This document shows positions 1 through 6,299 of a stretch of DNA of 13,656 bases, piece after piece (positions within the stretch are counted from its first letter, which is position 1; every line of letters begins with the position of its first letter). Source of the stretch: Betaproteobacteria bacterium (GTDB taxonomy: Bacteria > Pseudomonadota > Gammaproteobacteria > Burkholderiales > SG8-39). The notes beneath the pieces were generated by a model. The model worked only from the letters and a program-made list of their open reading frames with translations. It was not told the origin of the DNA and searched no databases. The position numbers were made by a program, and so were the translations under genes. The stretch lies in assembly GCA_007280315.1 (NCBI GenBank), contig QYQC01000246.1, positions 1-13,656 of the forward strand. Reading direction: 5' to 3'.

Positions 1-172
1 CGGCGCCGAGCAACGCGAGCGACAGCACACTGCCCCAAGCAAAATACGCGGCCGCCGGCATTGTCCAGGCGCCGAGCACGGCGCCGAGTTCGGCCACACA
101 GAGCGCGATGAACAAGCCCTGCCCGGCGCCGATCAGCGTGGTAAGAAATATGACGGAGAACGCAGGACGCAT
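1..172 (-). CDS. soeC: SoeC/DmsC-type membrane anchor subunit (N-terminal part, cut by window edge)
   Basis: Reading leftwards from the ATG at 172, an open frame of 57 codons runs to the window edge without a stop. The protein starts MRPAFSVIFLTTLIGAGQG and continues as strongly hydrophobic sequence, about two membrane segments (roughly residues 5-28 and 38-57). This start resembles the anchor subunits of the DmsC/NrfD-like class of molybdoenzyme complexes. In the Soe complex this subunit holds the SoeAB dimer on the cytoplasmic face of the inner membrane and passes electrons to quinone. It begins 5 nt after the soeB stop, so it is the third gene of the same operon. No good ribosome-binding site is visible, which suggests translational coupling to soeB. 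The subfamily cannot be settled from the visible fifth or so of the protein. Confidence 0.82.
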   Translation of the reverse strand, partial: MRPAFSVIFLTTLIGAGQGLFIALCVAELGAVLGAWTMPAAAYFAWGSVLSLALLGA

Positions 173-177
173 GGCGC

Positions 178-912
178 CTACCAGGAGGTGCTGTCGTCGA
201 GGGACGGCGCCCGCACATCCGGCTTGGGCAGCTTGCCATCGATCTTGAGCGGATTGTCCACGCGCTGCAGCTCGTCGCGGTGCAGCGTGATCTCGGTCTT
301 GCGCCGCGGCAGATAGTGATTCGCCGGATGCGTGCCCCACTCCGGCATCAGCGCATAGCCGCCCGAGTCACGGATCGCCTTCGACACCACCGACTCCGGG
401 TCGTGCACGTCGCCGAACAGACGCGCACTGGTCGGGCAGGCCATGACACAGGCCGGCCGGCGATCCGCAATCGGCAGCGTTTCGTCATAAATGCGATCCA
501 CGCACAGCGTACATTTTTTCATCACCTTCTGGTGCTCGTCGATTTCGCGCGCACCGTAAGGACAGGCCCAGGCGCAGTACTTGCAGCCGATGCATTTGTC
601 GTAGTCGACCAGCACGATGCCGTCCTCGGCGCGCTTGTAGCTCGCCCCCGTCGGACAGACCGGCACGCAGGGCGGATCCTCGCAGTGCAGGCACGACTTC
701 GGGAAATGCACCGTCTGCGTGTCGGGAAATTCGCCCACCTCGAAGGTCTGCACCCGGTTGAAGAAAGTGCCGGTGGGATCGCGCGCGTAAGGATTGTCGT
801 CTGACAGAAAACCGGCTTCACCCGAGGTGTTCCATTCCTTGCAGCTGGTGACGCAGGCGTGGCAGCCGACGCAGACATTCAGGTCGATCACCAGCGCCAG
901 CTGCTTGCTCAT
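178..912 (-). CDS. soeB: Sulfite dehydrogenase iron-sulfur subunit SoeB (four [4Fe-4S] ferredoxin-like protein)
   Basis: A 244-aa electron-transfer subunit of the DmsB/PsrB/NrfC type. All sixteen cluster-binding cysteines of a four-[4Fe-4S] protein are visible: C14/17/20/24 (CVGCHACVTSC), C74/77/82/86 (CLHCEDPPCVPVC), C107/110/113/117 (CIGCKYCAWACP) and C134/137/155/159 (CTLC...CVMAC). There is no signal peptide, in keeping with a cytoplasmic location. It would relay electrons from the molybdenum subunit SoeA to the membrane subunit SoeC. Its ATG overlaps the soeA stop (ATGA, 909-912), a coupling arrangement that fixes this start. Phs/Psr/Dms B subunits share the same layout, so the name rests on the SoeA partner and the sulfur-oxidation context. 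Confidence 0.88.
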   Translation of the reverse strand: MSKQLALVIDLNVCVGCHACVTSCKEWNTSGEAGFLSDDNPYARDPTGTFFNRVQTFEVGEFPDTQTVHFPKSCLHCEDPPCVPVCPTGASYKRAEDGIVLVDYDKCIGCKYCAWACPYGAREIDEHQKVMKKCTLCVDRIYDETLPIADRRPACVMACPTSARLFGDVHDPESVVSKAIRDSGGYALMPEWGTHPANHYLPRRKTEITLHRDELQRVDNPLKIDGKLPKPDVRAPSLDDSTSW

Positions 913-3833
913 TTTTTCGCCCCGGCGACAAACGCGAGCCAGGTCTTGCGCACCCGCTCCATGCCCGGCAAGGCGGCAACCGCGGCCACCTGCGGCGAAG
1001 TCTGCCGCGGCTCGTCCGCGCCTGCCTTGTAGATGCGCACGCGCACGTCGTACCAGCCGGCCTGGCCGGTCACCGGATCGGAATTGGACAGGCGCCCTTC
1101 CCCCGCGGCGGCCTCGCCCCCGGCCCCTGTGCCGGAAACGGCCGTGCGCGGCAGCTCGTCGCTGATCAGGTGGTTAAGCAAAAATCCGAGCTCGGCTTCG
1201 TTGGCGCCGGGCGCGAGGTTCCACGCGCCCGGCGCCTTGCCGATCGCGTTCCAGGTCCACACCGTGCCCGGCTCCACCGCTTCGGAGTAGCGCGCCATGC
1301 AGCGCACCTTGCCCCACATCGACTCGACCCAGATCCAGTCGTCGTCTGCGATGCCCTGCGCGCGCGCCGCCCTCGGATTGACGAACAAATAATTGTGCGC
1401 GTGGATCTGGCGCAACCAGGCGTTCTGCGAATCCCAGGAGTGGTACATCGCCATCGGGCGCTGCGTGATTGCGTTCAGCGGGTACTTGTGCGCATCGGTC
1501 ACCTGCGCTTCCAGTGGCTCGTAGTAAAAAGGCAGCGGATCGAAATAGGTTTCGATGCGCTTCGCCAGATGCGGCGGCGGGCGCCGTTTGTACGGTCCCC
1601 TGCCCTGCGCCGCCATGCGGAATTTCTGCAGCACTTCGGAATAGATTTGAATCACGATCGGTTCGGCGTAGCGGCGCAGGCGCGTGCGTTGCGCCCATTC
1701 GTGATAGCCCTTGTTCCAGTTGCGCATGTACTGGTAGGACGGCGGCAACTTGTACTGGAACACGCAATTATTCTTGGCGTACATCTCCCATTGGCGCGGA
1801 TTGGGTTCGCCCTGCATGAATTTTTCCCCGCCTTTGCCGCGCCAGCCGGCGAGAAAACCGATACCCGAGCCCGGTTCGGTTTCGTAATTGACGATGAAAT
1901 CGGGATAGTCGCGGAACTTGCGGCTGCCGTCGGCGTTGACGAAGGCGGGAAATTTCAACCGGCCGGCGAGTTCGATCAGCACTTCCTGGAACGGCTTGCA
2001 CTGGCCCGTAACCGGCAGCACCGGTACGCGCACCGAATCCACCGGACCCTCGAATTCTGAAATCGGGCGATCCAGCATGGACATCACGTCGTGGCGCTCG
2101 AGGTAGGTGGTATCGGGCAGGATCAGGTCGGCGAACGCGGTCATTTCCGACTGGAACGCATCGCACACGACAATGAACGGGATCTTGTAATCCCCGCTCT
2201 CATCCTTGTCGTTGAGCATTTTCCGCACTTCCATCGTATTCATGCTCGAATTCCACGCCATGTTGGCCATGAAAATCATCAGCGTGTCGATGCGGTAGGG
2301 ATCGCCGCGCCAGGCGTTGGTGATGACGTTGTGCATCAGGCCGTGCACCGACAGCGGGTACTCCCAGGAAAATGCTTTGTCGATTCGCACCGGCTTGTTG
2401 TCGGCATCGATGAACAAATCATCGGGGGTGCCGGGCCAGCCAAGCGCGAGCCCGGCGAGCGGCGTGTCCGGCCGCACGCCTTCGGGCCCCTTCGGCGTTT
2501 TCGCCAGCGGCGGTATGCCGCGCGGAAACGGCGCCTTGTGGCGGAAACCGCCGGGACGATCGATGGTGCCGAGCAGGCTCATCAGGATGGCGAGAGAACG
2601 GATCGTCTGAAATCCGTTGGAGTGCGCCGCAAGTCCGCGCATCGCGTGAAACGCCACCGGATTGCCGGTAACGGTCTCGTGCTCCGTGCCCCAGCTGTCG
2701 GTCCAGGCGATCGGCAGCTCGATGGTCTGGTCGCGCGCGGTCACCCCCATTTCGTGCGCAAGGCGCCGGATGGTCGCGGCGGGGATGCCGGTAATGCCTT
2801 CGGCCCATTCCGGCGTGTAATCCTGCACCCGCTCCAGCAACAGCTGAAACGCGGGCTTCACCGGCGTGCCGTCATCGAGCCGGAACGCGCCCAACAGGTA
2901 GGGGTCGGCCGCTATCTGGTGGCAGCGCACCGGCCGCTCGGTCAGGCGGTTCCACCACAGCTTGTTCTGTGAGTATTCGGGGACCTTCTCGCCCGTCGCG
3001 GTATCGTCCACCGGCATGCCGCACGCCTCGGACTGCGGATCGAGGTTGATCAGGTAGCCGGCATTGGTGTAGCGGGCAAGAAATTCGCGGTCGTAGAGCC
3101 CGGTGTGAATGATCTCGTGCGTCAGCGCGAGCAGCAGCGCGCCGTCGGTGCCGGGCTTGATCGGCACCCACTCGTCGGCGATGGCGGAATAGCCGGTGCG
3201 AACCGGGTTGATGGAAATGAAGCGCCCGCCGGATCGTTTGAATTTGGAGATCGCCATCTTCAGCGGATTCGAATGGTGGTCTTCCGCCGTACCTATCATG
3301 ACGAACAGCTTGGAGCGCTCCAGGTCCGGCCCGCCGAACTCCCAGAACGAGCCGCCTATGGTGTAAATCATGCCCGCCGCCATGTTGACCGAGCAAAAGC
3401 CGCCATGCGCGGCGTAGTTCGGCGTGCCGAACTGGCGCGCGAACAGGCCGGTCAACGCCTGCATCTGATCGCGCCCGGTGAACAGCGCGAATTTTTTCGG
3501 GTCGGTGGAGCGGATTTTCGCCAGGCGCTCGTGCAAAATTCGGAAAGTCTCGTCCCAGCTGATTTCGACGAACTGGTTATCGCCGCGCGCCGAACCGGGC
3601 TTGCGCATCAACGGTTTGGTCAGGCGCGCCGGCGAGTATTGCTTCATGATGCCCGACGACCCTTTGGCGCAGATCACACCCTGGTTGAGCGGGTGCCCCG
3701 GGTTGCCGTCGATGTAACGCAGTTCGCCATTGCGCAGATGCACGCGTATGCCGCAGCGGCAGGCGCACATGTAGCAAGTGGTATGCTTGACCTCCGTGCT
3801 GGCGGACGATTCGGCGGGTGGGTTCAGGGTCAC
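909..3833 (-). CDS. soeA: Sulfite dehydrogenase molybdopterin catalytic subunit SoeA
   Basis: A 974-aa bis-MGD molybdoenzyme of the DMSO reductase superfamily. The N-terminal [4Fe-4S] site is C20-x2-C23-x3-C27 followed by C55 (GVICAKG). The segment HGGFCSVN (C147) lies where the Mo-binding loop is expected and may supply the metal ligand (inference). The C-terminal molybdopterin dinucleotide-binding domain starts around residue 790 (YPLNAITQRP...). No twin-arginine signal is present, as known for SoeA of the SoeABC complex, which oxidizes sulfite to sulfate in the cytoplasm, unlike periplasmic SorAB. The frame starts with GTG at 3833; an in-frame TAA lies 18 codons upstream with no ATG between, so GTG is the best start, although no clear ribosome-binding site precedes it. 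The gene heads soeA-soeB-soeC. Polysulfide, thiosulfate and arsenite enzymes are related; neighbours and the missing Tat signal favour Soe. Confidence 0.85.
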   Translation of the reverse strand: MTLNPPAESSASTEVKHTTCYMCACRCGIRVHLRNGELRYIDGNPGHPLNQGVICAKGSSGIMKQYSPARLTKPLMRKPGSARGDNQFVEISWDETFRILHERLAKIRSTDPKKFALFTGRDQMQALTGLFARQFGTPNYAAHGGFCSVNMAAGMIYTIGGSFWEFGGPDLERSKLFVMIGTAEDHHSNPLKMAISKFKRSGGRFISINPVRTGYSAIADEWVPIKPGTDGALLLALTHEIIHTGLYDREFLARYTNAGYLINLDPQSEACGMPVDDTATGEKVPEYSQNKLWWNRLTERPVRCHQIAADPYLLGAFRLDDGTPVKPAFQLLLERVQDYTPEWAEGITGIPAATIRRLAHEMGVTARDQTIELPIAWTDSWGTEHETVTGNPVAFHAMRGLAAHSNGFQTIRSLAILMSLLGTIDRPGGFRHKAPFPRGIPPLAKTPKGPEGVRPDTPLAGLALGWPGTPDDLFIDADNKPVRIDKAFSWEYPLSVHGLMHNVITNAWRGDPYRIDTLMIFMANMAWNSSMNTMEVRKMLNDKDESGDYKIPFIVVCDAFQSEMTAFADLILPDTTYLERHDVMSMLDRPISEFEGPVDSVRVPVLPVTGQCKPFQEVLIELAGRLKFPAFVNADGSRKFRDYPDFIVNYETEPGSGIGFLAGWRGKGGEKFMQGEPNPRQWEMYAKNNCVFQYKLPPSYQYMRNWNKGYHEWAQRTRLRRYAEPIVIQIYSEVLQKFRMAAQGRGPYKRRPPPHLAKRIETYFDPLPFYYEPLEAQVTDAHKYPLNAITQRPMAMYHSWDSQNAWLRQIHAHNYLFVNPRAARAQGIADDDWIWVESMWGKVRCMARYSEAVEPGTVWTWNAIGKAPGAWNLAPGANEAELGFLLNHLISDELPRTAVSGTGAGGEAAAGEGRLSNSDPVTGQAGWYDVRVRIYKAGADEPRQTSPQVAAVAALPGMERVRKTWLAFVAGAKK

Positions 3834-3878
3834 GATTGCGGGCGGCAGGTGGTTAGACTCTGGAAAGAGCGGTACTCT

Positions 3879-3884
3879 ATATTA
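3879..3884 (-). promoter_or_regulatory. Candidate -10 element (TAATAT) for soeABC
   Basis: On the minus strand TAATAT lies about 45 nt upstream of the soeA GTG, in an AT-rich intergenic region. No convincing -35 hexamer sits 16-18 nt upstream of it, so if it is used, an activator or an alternative sigma factor may help. The 3920-3953 palindrome is upstream of it with respect to soeA, a place suited to activation. This is a weak call. Confidence 0.25.
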
Positions 3885-3919
3885 CGCATTTCGACGTACA
3901 AGCTGAGAATACTGATTTT

Positions 3920-3953
3920 GTCATAAGTAAGGGTAATTGTACTTACTTATGAC
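3920..3953. promoter_or_regulatory. Perfect 12-bp inverted repeat, likely operator, between divergent soeABC and the 3999 gene
   Basis: The left arm GTCATAAGTAAG (3920-3931) is exactly repeated in inverse as CTTACTTATGAC (3942-3953), with a 10-nt AT-rich spacer. The dyad lies in the 165-bp divergent region between soeA (minus) and the 127-aa gene (plus). It is followed by no T-run and is A/T-rich, so it is a poor terminator. Its length and spacing suit a dimeric regulator controlling both directions. The regulator is not in the window and I do not recognise the site as a known consensus. Confidence 0.55.
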
Positions 3954-3998
3954 TGATGATAAGCTGCTGTTTATTAAATTATTTGAACTTAATATTTC

Positions 3999-4382
3999 AT
4001 GGATAACTCCCCCCAGCCCATCGCCGATTTCAACTCCGCCGAGCGCTGGGTGATCGAATCGGCGCTGAAGGAGCGCTACGGCCATTTCGTAGCCATCGAG
4101 CTTGCCGACAGCGACCTGAGACTCGAACCGGACGCGCCCGTGCTCACCACCTGCCCTACCGTTTTCTGGAGCGAGCGCGGCTGCAATTTCCTCATTTTCA
4201 AAACCGCGGAGGACCGCTATCGCTGCCAGTTCTTCTATTCGGACGAAGAGCAGTATGGCACCGGACGCGCCGAATTCGACGAACTTGCCGAATGCGTGAG
4301 TCTGCTGCTCAAGCTACAGGCCGACCATGAAAAGCAGCGCCATGGCGTTCAGACCGGCATGACCGGCGGCCAGATCAACTAG
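3999..4382 (+). CDS. Unknown conserved-looking 127-aa protein, divergent from soeABC
   Basis: I do not recognise this protein. It is 127 aa, acidic and soluble, with no signal peptide or membrane segment. The first half contains an ERYGHFVAIELADSDLRL stretch, which looks like a strand-rich fold. A middle part (CPTVFWSERGCNFLIFK) has two cysteines and aromatic residues, and the C-terminal third is helical (AEFDELAECVSLLLKLQAD). The start at 3999 has no Shine-Dalgarno sequence; the AT-rich leader may suit leaderless or weak initiation. It is followed after 10 nt by the 73-aa gene, so the two probably form a unit. Its position, divergent from soeABC over a shared palindrome and upstream of qmoAB-hdrCB, suggests a link to sulfur metabolism, but the sequence gives no mechanism. 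Confidence 0.75.
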   Translation: MDNSPQPIADFNSAERWVIESALKERYGHFVAIELADSDLRLEPDAPVLTTCPTVFWSERGCNFLIFKTAEDRYRCQFFYSDEEQYGTGRAEFDELAECVSLLLKLQADHEKQRHGVQTGMTGGQIN

Positions 4383-4392
4383 CGCAAACACG

Positions 4393-4614
4393 ATGACTCT
4401 GGAAATAGCGAAAAAGCTGCTCGCGGTGCAAGCCGATTTCGGCGGCTTCTACAACGCCAACGGCGCCAAGCTGATTCTTGCCGAAGTGCAGCGCGAACAC
4501 GGACAGTCAGCGGTGGACACACTCATTCAAGAACTCGAACTGGAGCGCATCTTCGGATTCGCGCGCGGGACCAAGTTCGATGGCTCGCTGCTGGTGAAAA
4601 GCAAGTTTGGGTAG
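4393..4614 (+). CDS. Unknown small 73-aa protein
   Basis: A small soluble protein that I do not recognise. The sequence starts MTLEIAKKLLAVQADFGGFY, is predicted mostly helical (residues 1-50: a LAEVQREHGQSAVDTLIQELELE segment is clearly amphipathic), and ends in a glycine/lysine-rich tail (FARGTKFDGSLLVKSKFG). No cysteines, membrane segment or catalytic motif are seen. It starts 10 nt after the stop of the 127-aa gene without a strong ribosome-binding site, so translational coupling is likely. The codon pattern (G/C in third positions) fits a real gene. The cluster of hairpins downstream may end this transcript. Confidence 0.7.
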   Translation: MTLEIAKKLLAVQADFGGFYNANGAKLILAEVQREHGQSAVDTLIQELELERIFGFARGTKFDGSLLVKSKFG

Positions 4615-4643
4615 CAATGCCTGGATTGCGCGCTGCGCGCGCC

Positions 4644-4694
4644 AACCGTGTTTTCTGTACGGATGAAAAGCGCATCCGTACAGAAAACACGGTT
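4644..4694. repeat. Perfect 22-bp inverted repeat, 7-nt loop (hairpin A)
   Basis: The arm at 4644-4665 is the exact reverse complement of 4673-4694; the loop is AAAAGCG. The apex of the stem reads ACGGATG/CATCCGT. It lies 30 nt after the 73-aa gene. It could stop transcription or protect an mRNA 3' end, but no T-run follows it. A G/C-rich GCGCG-CTG-CGCGC mini-palindrome sits just upstream (4628-4640). Confidence 0.9.
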
Positions 4695-4732
4695 CTTGTT
4701 AACCCCATGCATGGCGTCTGGGTTTTCCTCGA

Positions 4733-4783
4733 GATCGTCGATTGCGCACGGATGGGTTCATCATCCGTGCGCAATCGACGATC
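4733..4783. repeat. Perfect 22-bp inverted repeat, 7-nt loop (hairpin B)
   Basis: The arm at 4733-4754 is the exact reverse complement of 4762-4783; the loop is GGTTCAT. Stem length and loop length are the same as in hairpin A, and the innermost seven pairs (ACGGATG/CATCCGT) are the same, while the lower stem differs in sequence. This points to one family of element or a common maker. No gene overlaps it, and no T-run follows. Confidence 0.9.
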
Positions 4784-4784
4784 C

Positions 4785-4808
4785 GCGCGGACGGGACGCC
4801 GTCCGCGC
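4785..4808. repeat. 10-bp G/C-rich hairpin next to hairpin B
   Basis: GCGCGGACGG (4785-4794) pairs perfectly with CCGTCCGCGC (4799-4808) over a 4-nt loop (GACG). It starts one base after hairpin B, so three stem-loops lie within 165 bp. It could act as a terminator, although no U-tract follows. Confidence 0.7.
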
Positions 4809-4936
4809 AAGACGGTTACCCTCAGTATGCGACACCGCGGCCTTGATTCAGGTGCCAATAACCCCCAACGCCAAGTCGGATTTACACCGTCTATCCAGCT
4901 ATCAGTACATTCAAGGCGTGCAGCCGGCAGAGTGTG

Positions 4937-4965
4937 TGGCCAGCAACACCCGGCTCGGCTAATAT
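4937..4965 (+). promoter_or_regulatory. Candidate sigma70-like promoter for qmoAB-hdrCB
   Basis: TGGCCA (4937-4942) and TAATAT (4960-4965) are separated by 17 nt. The -10 matches TATAAT at most positions and the -35 matches TTGACA at four of six. Transcription would begin near 4972 and give a leader of about 40 nt before the qmoA ATG at 5011. It lies downstream of the hairpin cluster, consistent with a new transcription unit. Confidence 0.4.
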
Positions 4966-4998
4966 TCGTTTGTGAAGTGTTAGATGCAGCAACGGGCC

Positions 4999-5003
4999 GG
5001 AGG
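4999..5003 (+). promoter_or_regulatory. Ribosome-binding site that decides the qmoA start
   Basis: GGAGG stands 7 nt before the ATG at 5011. The frame also has an ATG at 4984, but that one has no Shine-Dalgarno sequence and would add nine residues (MQQRAGGKR) outside the conserved FAD-binding start. The 5011 start is preferred. Confidence 0.8.
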
Positions 5004-5010
5004 TAAGCGC

Positions 5011-6294
5011 ATGACCGACGTGGTGGCAACCAATCAAACTATCCTGGTGGTAGGCGGCGGCATCAGCGGCATGACCGCCGCGATCGAGGCGGCCGAATGC
5101 GGCAAACAAGTAGTACTGGTGGAGAAATCACCTACGCTGGGCGGTCGTACCGCGCTGCTGTACCGTTATTTTCCCAAGCTGTGCCATCCGACCTGCGGCC
5201 TGGAAATCAACCTGCGCCGGATCAAGTCCAGCCGCAACATCCGCGTGCTCACGCTGGCCGAGGTCAGCGCGATTTCCGGCAAACGCGGCGACTACAGTGC
5301 GACGATCAAAATCGCACCGCGCTACGTCAACGAGCATTGCACCGCCTGCGGCGCCTGCGCCGATGCGGTCGCGGCCGAGGTGCCGAACCCGTTCAACTAT
5401 GGCTTGAGCAAAATGAAGGCCGCCTACCTGCCGCACGTCATGGCCTACCCGCAGCGCTACGTGCTCGATGCCTCGCTCATCGGCACGCCCGAAGCGGACA
5501 AGGCCAAAGCTTCGTGCAAGTATGGCGCCATCGATCTCGCGATGCAGCCCGAAACCATTGAGGTCAGGGCCGGCGCCGTGATTTGGGCCACCGGCTGGCA
5601 ACCTTACGATGCGGCGAAAATCCAGCCCTACGGCTACGACCGTTTCGCCAACGTGATCACTTCGCTCGAGTTCGAGCGCCTGGCCGATCCGCACGGCCCG
5701 ACCGGCGGCAAGATTCTGCGGCCCTCCGATGGCAAGGAGGCCAAGAACGTCGCCTTCATCCAGTGCGCCGGTTCGCGCGACGAGAATCACCTGCGCCATT
5801 GCTCGCGCATTTGCTGCATGGCCTCGCTCAAGCAAACCCAGTATGTGAAAGAAGCCTGGGGTGCAGGGGCCAAGTCCACCGTCTATTACATAGATATTCG
5901 CGCCATCGACCGCTTCGAGGATTTCTATCAGAAGGTGCAAAACGACCCGACAGTGAGCTTCCTCAAATCCAAGGTGGCGAAAGTCACGCAGGACAAGTCG
6001 GGCGACGTGGTTCTGCACGGCGTCGACACCGAGGGCTATCACCGCTACGCCAATGCGCACGACATGGCGGTGCTCGCCATCGGCATGCAGCCCAGCGTGG
6101 CCGGGGTGGACATTCCGGCGGAGATCATCGCGGACTCGAGCGGCTTCATCGAATCCTCGGCGGCGGAGTCGGGGTTTTTCGGCGCCGGCTGCGCCACCAA
6201 CGCGCTCGATGTCAACCGCGCGGTGCAAAGCTCCACCGCGGCGGCGCTACGCGCGATTCAAGTGATCAACCAAGTAGCTAGAGCAGAGGCGTAG
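5011..6294 (+). CDS. qmoA: QmoA-like / HdrA-family FAD protein
   Basis: A 427-aa HdrA-family flavoprotein. The FAD-binding Rossmann motif is VVGGGISG (G15-G20), followed by the LVEKSPTLGGR segment. C58-x3-C62 (KLCHPTCG) and the later QCAGSRD...HCSRICCMAS block are typical of HdrA/QmoA proteins. The stretch KMKAAYLPHVMAYPQRYVLD agrees with QmoA as I recall it. A ferredoxin-like motif at C110-x2-C113-x2-C116 lacks the fourth cysteine (valine at 120). In Qmo, QmoA and QmoB link the membrane quinone pool with APS reductase; in sulfur oxidizers electrons from APS formation would flow outward. It is the first gene of qmoA-qmoB-hdrC-hdrB. The length fits QmoA and is much shorter than full HdrA. Confidence 0.87.
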   Translation: MTDVVATNQTILVVGGGISGMTAAIEAAECGKQVVLVEKSPTLGGRTALLYRYFPKLCHPTCGLEINLRRIKSSRNIRVLTLAEVSAISGKRGDYSATIKIAPRYVNEHCTACGACADAVAAEVPNPFNYGLSKMKAAYLPHVMAYPQRYVLDASLIGTPEADKAKASCKYGAIDLAMQPETIEVRAGAVIWATGWQPYDAAKIQPYGYDRFANVITSLEFERLADPHGPTGGKILRPSDGKEAKNVAFIQCAGSRDENHLRHCSRICCMASLKQTQYVKEAWGAGAKSTVYYIDIRAIDRFEDFYQKVQNDPTVSFLKSKVAKVTQDKSGDVVLHGVDTEGYHRYANAHDMAVLAIGMQPSVAGVDIPAEIIADSSGFIESSAAESGFFGAGCATNALDVNRAVQSSTAAALRAIQVINQVARAEA

Positions 6295-6299
6295 CACCC

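Noticed and set aside
3920..3953. Rho-independent terminator
   Set aside because: The stem is A/T-rich, there is no T-run on either side, and it lies between divergent genes where no transcript ends.
4644..4783. CRISPR array or integron attC sites as an explanation for the twin hairpins
   Set aside because: Only two units exist, the lower stems differ in sequence, there are no regular spacers, no cas or integrase gene is near, and the arms are perfect palindromes without the unpaired bases of attC sites.
4617..5006. Plus-strand frame of 129 codons running through the hairpins before qmoA
   Set aside because: It is made largely of the inverted repeats read as protein, has no homology-like features, and overlaps the qmoA promoter and ribosome-binding site.
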